DNA of 64,000 nt from positions 186,001-250,000 of the forward strand of contig VFIW01000017.1 in assembly GCA_006386115.1 (NCBI GenBank), read 5' to 3'. Both the position numbers and the translations under genes were made by a program. The stretch is from Globisporangium splendens. Lineage: Eukaryota; Oomycota; Peronosporomycetes; Pythiales; Pythiaceae. Each line of letters starts with the position of its first letter. The first letter of the stretch is position 1. Positions 57,952 to 64,000 of this stretch are shown in pieces. The notes beneath the pieces were generated by a model, which saw nothing but the letters and a program-made list of their open reading frames with translations, was not told the origin of the DNA and ran no database searches.

Positions 57952-60408
57952 ATGGCGAAGCAGTCAGCAGGCCAACAGCGCGTAGCGCATGAGCCACTAG
58001 CCAACGCCGCAGATGCAGCGGCTCTCCGTGGCCGCGTGCAGTTTGTGCGCGGAGGCACGCGCTCGGCGCTTGGACTGTCCAAGGTGTACCTGAGTCCGCA
58101 GGATATGAGCGCGTTCCGAATCGATGCAGGCGTCCACGTCGCTGTCTTCGCTGCTGGAGACGAGAGCGTTGAAGTATCGCGACAGCAAGAGGTGCTACTA
58201 TTGTGCGGCATTGCGTGGCCGATGGACAAGATCAAGCGGCACGGCGTCGGGCTCTCCTCCATGTGGGAAGAGCAGCTCACAGCAAACAAACAGAATGAAC
58301 TCGTGCGCGTGATCCCGTTGCAGCGCGTGCGAGATACGCTGATTACGCGCAAAGAGACCAAGCACGTCGCGCTGCAAGTGGTCTCCAGAGCGAATCGGAA
58401 ACTGCCCTCGGAAAAGGAGAATGCGCTTCTGGTGCGGTACGTTACCGCGATGCTCGATGGCGTGCTGCTGCACATGCAGGCGTTGATTTCACTGTCAGTG
58501 CACGGCGTCAACACAGTGTTTCGCGTCATAGCAATCAGCGAGGAGAGCGACAGCCGCCGCGACGACAACCGTGCCGCTGCTGCTGCACAAACGAGTGCGG
58601 TGTATCGGATATCAGGACAGACAAACGTCGCGATCAAATGGACACCACCAGCAGAGTTAACCGAGCAAGAGGACGCACCGGAGACCAGTCGCAACGCAGC
58701 CTCCGAGGCATTTGCAGATACAATGAGCACGTCTCCGTTGCGTGGGTTTGCCTTAGTTGGCGGCTTGAAGGCAGAAATCGAGACCATTCGCCAGATCATC
58801 GAGCAACCACTCGTGAACCCAGATATGTTCAAGAAGTTCGGATTACCGCCACCGAAAGGACTACTCATGTTTGGGTCTCCTGGCACAGGGAAAACGATGA
58901 TCGCACGCGCGTTGGCCGCCGAGTTGAACGCAAAGATCTTCTTTATCAACGGCCCCGAAGTCGTGAGCAAGTACATTGGCGAAAGTGAAGCGAATCTACG
59001 CAAGATCTTTGAGAATGCCGCGCGCATAGGTCCATCGCTCATCTTCATCGACGAGATCGACGCGATTTGTCCGAAACGCGATGGACGCGTGGGTGACATG
59101 GAGAAACGGATGGTGGCGACGCTGTTGACGCTGATGGATGGTTTGGAGAAGAACGCCCAGGTTGTCGTGCTCGCCGCGACGAATCGACCGAATGCACTGG
59201 ATCCAGCGATTCGACGACCGGGACGGTTTGACCGCGAAGTTGAGATCTCGATCCCGAATGCCAACGATCGACTAGATATCCTGCGTGTCACTTTGGCGAG
59301 ACTCCCCCACAATGTCACGGATGACCAGTTGCTGGAATTGAGTGGCTCTGCGCATGGGTATGTCGGAGCCGATCTCAGTGCGCTCTGCAAGGAAGCCGCC
59401 TTATTGGCATTGCAGTGCTCGTTCGCGTCACGGCAGCAAGCACGGCAGCAAGCTACATCATCAGCCTTGCCACATCCACTGCATCCTACGACTCATATGC
59501 CGCCGTTTGTGGTCGAGATCACTGACTTGAAGCACGCGATGAATGGCATTCGCCCAAGTGCGCTCCGTGAGATTGCAATCGACGTACCTCGGGTGCTCTG
59601 GAATGACATCGGCGGACAGCACATGATCAAGCAGCAGCTAAAGGAAGCAGTGGAGTGGCCGTTGAAGCACCCCGAGGCGTTCACTCGCATGGGCATTCGG
59701 CCTCCAAAGGGGGTGCTCCTGTACGGACCTCCTGGTTGCAGTAAGACGCTCACGGCGAAGGCACTGGCCACGGAGAGCTCGATGAACTTTATCGCGATCA
59801 AGGGACCCGAACTGTTTAGCAAGTGGGTCGGCGAGTCCGAAAAGGCTGTACAGTCGATCTTCCGGAAGGCCCGTGCCGCCGCGCCGACAGTCGTGTTCTT
59901 TGATGAAATCGATGCGATCGCGAGTCAACGCGGCGGTGGGGACGGCGGAGGCTCCCAGGTCGCCGATCGTGTGCTGAGTCAGTTGCTCACGGAGCTCGAC
60001 GGCATCGAGCCGCTGAAGCAAGTGCTTGTAGTAGCTGCAACGAACCGACCGGACCTCATTGACAGCGCGCTAATGCGGCCGGGACGCATCGACCGTGTCC
60101 TCTACGTGGGTCCACCCGATCTGCAGGCACGACACGAGATCCTGTCGATTCACTGCCGCAAGATCCCGCTCGCGTCCGACGTGAATCTGCAGGAGTTGGC
60201 GATCGCGACCGCGCGGTTCTCGGGCGCCGAGCTCTACTCTTTGTGCCGCGAGGCTGCGATGGCAGCGATCGAAGAAAGCAAGACGGCCGACGTCGTGAGC
60301 ATCCGCCATTTCCTGCGCGCGCTCACGCTCATCCAGCCACAGATCGACGACGCGATGCTCGCGTTCTTCGACAACTTCCGCCTCGTCCGCATGAAGAGCA
60401 AGCAATAA
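57952..60408 (+). CDS. AFG2: AFG2/SPATA5 (Drg1) type II AAA ATPase
   Basis: A single exon of 818 residues starting MAKQSAGQQRVAHEP. The N-domain (1-230) is the double-psi-like substrate domain of Cdc48 relatives. D1 has GSPGTGKT at about 306 and [11 protein letters not shown]2 has GPPGCSKT at about 592 and FFDEIDAIAS. The Cys-Ser in the D2 Walker A is typical of AFG2/SPATA5 and separates it from Cdc48/p97. Both domains keep the Arg-finger and sensor stretches (RRPGRFDRE, MRPGRIDRV). In yeast this ATPase strips Rlp24 from pre-60S ribosomes in the cytoplasm. The start lies just after an initiator-like CCATTCAGCAC at 57938. Confidence 0.93.
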   Translation: MAKQSAGQQRVAHEPLANAADAAALRGRVQFVRGGTRSALGLSKVYLSPQDMSAFRIDAGVHVAVFAAGDESVEVSRQQEVLLLCGIAWPMDKIKRHGVGLSSMWEEQLTANKQNELVRVIPLQRVRDTLITRKETKHVALQVVSRANRKLPSEKENALLVRYVTAMLDGVLLHMQALISLSVHGVNTVFRVIAISEESDSRRDDNRAAAAAQTSAVYRISGQTNVAIKWTPPAELTEQEDAPETSRNAASEAFADTMSTSPLRGFALVGGLKAEIETIRQIIEQPLVNPDMFKKFGLPPPKGLLMFGSPGTGKTMIARALAAELNAKIFFINGPEVVSKYIGESEANLRKIFENAARIGPSLIFIDEIDAICPKRDGRVGDMEKRMVATLLTLMDGLEKNAQVVVLAATNRPNALDPAIRRPGRFDREVEISIPNANDRLDILRVTLARLPHNVTDDQLLELSGSAHGYVGADLSALCKEAALLALQCSFASRQQARQQATSSALPHPLHPTTHMPPFVVEITDLKHAMNGIRPSALREIAIDVPRVLWNDIGGQHMIKQQLKEAVEWPLKHPEAFTRMGIRPPKGVLLYGPPGCSKTLTAKALATESSMNFIAIKGPELFSKWVGESEKAVQSIFRKARAAAPTVVFFDEIDAIASQRGGGDGGGSQVADRVLSQLLTELDGIEPLKQVLVVAATNRPDLIDSALMRPGRIDRVLYVGPPDLQARHEILSIHCRKIPLASDVNLQELAIATARFSGAELYSLCREAAMAAIEESKTADVVSIRHFLRALTLIQPQIDDAMLAFFDNFRLVRMKSKQ

Positions 60409-60975
60409 GCAAAGTAGTATCGACGCTATGGGCGCTAGATGGACCGAGCTTACGGCCATCCGCCAGACCAGGTTCCATAAACAAATGGCATCGTCAATGT
60501 CATGACACTCGTCCCACGTTGCGTTTTAACAGTGGACCTCGTCACAGTAAAACCTGGTGCGATGGCGCAACAAAAAGACGCGCAACAGCTTTTTCCCCCC
60601 CTCAGCCAATCAGCGCGCGATCCGCACTCTATTTCCATCCAATCATCATCGTTTTGTCTGATTCGACTCGCTCTGATTGGCTAGAGCCATGTCAACGGCT
60701 TGTAATAGTTTTAGTCGGTGCCACCGAAGAAGCGAGTCTGTCACTTCATGCGTGTCTTTGCTGCGCTTTCGTTCTCTGCGGATGGCGGCCACGAGAGCGA
60801 GTGCCGCGAGAGACAAGTTGAGCGAAGAAGAAAGCGGCAGACCAGAGTGGAAGCACAAGACCCACGCGCGTCCGGGTCTAGCCACACCGAAAGCAGCAGA
60901 GCGGGTCGTCGGCGGCTGATTTGCTCAACCGCGCCGCTGCCTCCCGTTTAGCGTTTCCCCTCCCTCCTTCGTTTG
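60409..60975. other. Intergenic region with CCAAT boxes
   Basis: A 567-nt gap between AFG2 and the dioxygenase gene, both on the plus strand. It holds the CCAAT cluster described separately. No coding sequence is supported. Confidence 0.5.
60606..60680. promoter_or_regulatory. Cluster of three CCAATCA boxes
   Basis: CCAATCA at 60606-60612 and 60639-60645, and the reverse TGATTGG at 60674-60680, all within 75 nt and about 300-370 nt before the dioxygenase start. The first two are 33 nt apart, near the 30-nt spacing before the transporter gene. NF-Y-type sites are likely; not demonstrated. Confidence 0.4.
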
Positions 60976-62132
60976 ATGGATATGATGACGTCCGCATGGC
61001 GTTCGCTCCTGGGGAGCAGCGCGGCGAGCAGCTCGGCGGCAGCAGACCTCGCGACGGGCCACAAGCTGCTCGCGCAGATCCAAGTGGCGCTCGCGCACGC
61101 ATTCCAGCAGCAGAAGGACACGCGCGCGCTGTCCGTGGACGAGATCGCGCCGATCAAGGCGCTCTGCGATCAGCTCCTGCCCGCCCATTGTACGTGTATT
61201 TGTGTATTGTGTGTATGCTGCAGTTGGTCCTTCCTTCGTGGTCGTTCGTTCACGATGTGGATAGGCACGGGACTTCATTTTTGTTTGGTCTAGTTGAGTC
61301 TTTGTCAAGTGGTAGGACGAAATGCTGACGAGTTATTCTGTTGATCTTCCTTTTTTCGTTTCTTCATTTTTCAAGTCCAGTTGGCCGTCCCCATTGTCGG
61401 CAGTGCGGCACATCGAAAGGCGCGCCACGTGCGCTACCAGCACATTTGGGAGGATGACAAGTTCTCCATGGGGTATGTATTCACGCCTTCTATACAAGCC
61501 ATGACAACGCTCTATAGACAGGGATCGTAACCACCATGTGATCTGCGTGTACATGCATCCCCAGAATCTTCATTTTGCCGCCTGGCGCGTCGATCCCGCT
61601 GCACGACCACCCCGAGATGACCGTCATCTCGCGCGTGCTGTACGGCAACCTGCACGTGAAGGCGTGCGATCTCGTCCCACAGAAAGAGGTTGCTGCACTC
61701 GTCAGCGAGCATTTCTCCAGCAATTCGCCATCAGATAGCGATGCGCCATCCTACCGAATCGCTCGGATGTGCACCAACCAAGAAATCACAGCGCCACACA
61801 CGACCGAGTTGCTCCCGGATCGCGGCAACCTGCACGAGTTTGTGGCCGGAGACGGCATTGGCTGTGCGATCTTTGACATCCTGACGCCGCCCTATGAACC
61901 TGACGAAGGCCGAGATTGCACGTACTACCGCTTCGTGGGCTCCGCGAAGCACGATGCCGCGAGCGGCGACGAGTTCGTGGCGCTGGAAGAGTTCGATCCG
62001 GTCGAGTTTGAAGTGCACTCGGAGCCGTACAAGGGTCCGGCGTTGGCGCTTCCCGCGCCCATGTCGACAGCTTCGTCGTCGTCCTCCGTCTCGTCCAACG
62101 GCGCGCGCTCTCCGTCGTCGTCGTCCCCGTAA
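60976..62132 (+). CDS. ADO/plant cysteine oxidase-type thiol dioxygenase
   Basis: Three exons: 60976-61189, 61376-61472, 61565-62132, coding 292 residues from the ATG MDMMTSAWRS. After an N-terminal helical part (LLAQIQVALAHAFQQQ) the cupin domain has RYQHIWEDDKFSMGIFILPP, GASIPLHDHPEMTVISRVLYG with the two metal-binding His, and a third candidate His in GNLHEFVAGDG. These fit the PCO_ADO family, which oxidises N-terminal Cys of proteins or free cysteamine using O2 and Fe(II), acting as an oxygen sensor. The C-terminus is a Ser-rich tail of ~35 residues. The first intron (186 nt) is the longest in the gene and could hide a small extra exon. Confidence 0.87.
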
Positions 62133-62724
62133 TATATCTGTCATTGTCTGCCGCCATTCACATCCTCTCCACAATGCTGTCTCAGTGCAACTGTAGTTAT
62201 TATGTGGAAGAGAACAGTCGTGCGTTCTCATGGGTCAATATAATGATGGTTGAATTTAAGCCAATCGTAGTGTCGAGATCGATTTCAACGCAATCGCTTT
62301 GGAGAGGGAGCCATCTGTTTATTTTCGGAGAGTGCGAGGTGGAGGAGGAACGCCGCCACCACACTCGAGCGAGGTGAGGAGCATGTGTGTGTGTGGAGAG
62401 AGGAAGGAAGGAGGAGTGGTGATATGTGTGCACACAGCGTGCTTCTTTGTGGCGTCCGTACTGTGCGTGTGTTTGTTGCGAATGAGCCATACTGGGCGCC
62501 ACATGTGGCGTGTTTTCTTTTCCTCCTCATGCGCTAATTGATTGATGAATATGCGATGCTGCTGTATAATGTGCGCTCTGTGTGTGGCGAATGAGTATGA
62601 AGCTGACTGACCAGTATGTGTGTATATGTGTACGTGTGCTCTTACCTCCAGACGTAAAGTTTGACGACTGCAAGCTCATTGGTGACCGACTGACTGACCT
62701 AAATACACGCATTGGAGCAGCAGA
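62133..62724. other. Intergenic region
   Basis: A 592-nt gap between two plus-strand genes. It contains purine-rich GAGG sequence and GT-rich tracts. No coding sequence is supported. Confidence 0.45.
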
Positions 62725-64000
62725 ATGCCTCGAATTTGGTTGCGCTTGGAGCTCTTTGAGCTCGGGCTGCTGCCGCTGCCGTCCAAGTACGCAGCGACGC
62801 TCACGCTCGCGAATGTGAAGAAGTCGCTGGATGCACTGCACGCGCGCTTCGAGGCGGCGAAAGACGCGGCCAATGGCAGCGAGGACACCGAGATGGTGGA
62901 TGTGAACATGAGCCCGTCGACAGCCACTGAAGCGGCGTCAAGTTTTATTGAGAGCGACAATTTGAACAGTGTCAGGTATGTGCAATAAATCGACGTGGGC
63001 TATCGTATGTGTTGGTGGCACGACAAATTGATACGAGTGTGCCTTTGTGCGTGTGTATGTGCTTGTTCTTCTTATCATCATGCAGCTTTCCATTTTGGCG
63101 CGATGCCGTATCGAGCGTGTTTCAATGGCGTGATCAAGACTACAAAGCGTAAGCAAGGGAGCGTGATGTCATGCAGTATATGGTGGAAATCCCGATTCTA
63201 ACGCATGCGTGCAAATGGCGCAGGTTTTGGCTTTTGCTCGTGCAATTCCACCGCAAGATCCCGGTAAAACCGTCGTACGCTGCGTCACCAACTGCCGTTT
63301 TTGACGAAGAGCAATGCTTGCTCCGAGAAGAAGTGCCTGTGTTCAAGGTCGCGATTTATTTGTTTATCCAGACAGTGAAACCTCACTCGTGGCGATCGAA
63401 ATACTCGCTCGAATCATTTAATGCGGTCTGGTACCGAGAACACGCCGCTGCACTCGATGCAGCTGCTGCAGTTGGTGGCGCAAGCTCGTCGGTTGCAACA
63501 CCACCGAGCAGTATCGGGAACCGTTCTCCACAGTTGAAAGGCAGTGCGAGTCCGACGCTGCAAGCGTCTCCACACACCATGGGGCTGCAAGATCGCTCGA
63601 CCTCGGATGCGTACTACCTGGAGTTTGCGCGAGAGAAACTCGACGACCTGTTCACACTGCTGTATCCATCGATCGAGATGAAAGAAAGCAGCAATACTAT
63701 CGTGAGTGCTGACCAGATCGATTTGCTGGGCTTTTTGTTGTGCGTCGGCACGAGTGATATGGTGGATACGTCGGAGAAGCTCAGCTCGGCGTACCCGTCG
63801 TGGCCAAGTGAAAGCGAAGGCGACGGTGCTGCGGACGATACCTTCCTGTCTGGCGGACGGCGCGCGGACAATGGTGCTAAAGTGTGTGCATTCCTGAAGG
63901 AACACTTGTCGCTGAACGAAAGATTATACCCTTCGCTCGGCTTTTCTCTCAATTCGGTCGCGAATTTCCTGCTCTCAAGTGCGTGGCTGCTATCGTTAAT
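62725..64000 (+). CDS. TBCCD1: TBCCD1-like protein, 3' end cut by the window
   Basis: Exons 62725-62975, 63086-63148 and 63224 to at least 63978; the gene runs off the window. The N-terminus (IWLRLELFELGLLPLPSKYA) resembles the start of TBCCD1 (a leucine-rich segment with PPPSKF). SFPFWRDAVSS plus AFWLLLVQFHRKIP and later FAREKLDDLFTLLYPSIEMK and VSADQIDLLGFLLCVG follow the same order as in TBCCD1 before its TBCC domain. The TBCC domain itself would lie outside the window. TBCCD1 acts at centrosomes and basal bodies, positioning them in animals and green algae. A donor at 63978 (CAA|GTGCGT) is possible. The identification rests on N-terminal pattern only. Confidence 0.65.

Noticed and set aside
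57942..59390. 482-codon open frame opposite AFG2
   Set aside because: Shadow of the AAA ATPase frame; Ser/Arg-rich with no recognisable domain.
1..64000. tRNA genes, CRISPR arrays, transposases, secreted RXLR-type effectors
   Set aside because: Looked for by eye on both strands; no cloverleaf, spaced repeats, DDE or reverse-transcriptase motifs, or signal peptide followed by RXLR were found. A covariance-model tRNA search could still find one.

Overview
The window looks like nuclear DNA of an oomycete, or less certainly another stramenopile. Genes are tightly packed on both strands. Introns are short (about 50-190 nt) and nearly all GT-AG. The content is purely eukaryotic: condensin II, proteasome lid, RanBP1, i-AAA protease, axonemal dynein. 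A SKN1/KRE6-type glucan-synthesis protein and possible TCATT-type initiator sequences before some starts fit oomycetes. Several genes have 6-11 exons, more than is usual in Phytophthora, so the order within oomycetes is left open. No tRNA, rRNA, CRISPR array or transposon was recognised.

Layout. 0.2-16.8 kb: YIPF6-like Golgi protein (+), AIMP1/p43-like tRNA-binding protein (+), condensin II subunit D3 (-), cyclic-nucleotide-gated-type K+ channel (+), mitochondrial ferredoxin (-), proteasome RPN6 (+), SKN1/KRE6-type GH16 membrane protein (-). 16.8-18.7 kb is the largest gap. 18.7-34.8 kb: a 988-residue coiled-coil protein (+), then a full-length axonemal dynein heavy chain (+) that cannot be read through. 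35.0-46.4 kb: YME1-type i-AAA protease (-), ubiquitin-like protein with 11 exons (+), Tudor-like/PDZ protein (-), single-pass membrane protein (-), unrecognised Cys/His-rich protein (-). 46.9-64 kb: TALE homeodomain protein (+), SLC35F-type transporter (+), RanBP1 (-), SEN1-type helicase (+), AFG2/SPATA5 AAA ATPase (+), ADO/PCO-type thiol dioxygenase (+), and a TBCCD1-like gene (+) cut by the window edge.

Most genes are housekeeping functions with no shared pathway; the arrangement is alternating head-to-head and tail-to-tail pairs with 0.15-0.9 kb gaps. Splice models were built by hand; for every complete gene the exon lengths sum to a whole number of codons and the joins restore family motifs where the family is known.

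The strongest anomaly is the dynein heavy chain. Homology runs from an N-terminal stem to the C-terminal end, yet the frame is broken about eleven times and there are two in-frame stops at conserved Trp and Lys positions. Every frame step has the same size and direction, and several sit in short homopolymers, while neighbouring genes are intact. This is either a recently dead flagellar motor gene, a local sequence-quality problem, or (least likely) recoding. A second anomaly is the channel gene, where an in-frame TAA is followed by 43 more open codons that look like a coiled coil.
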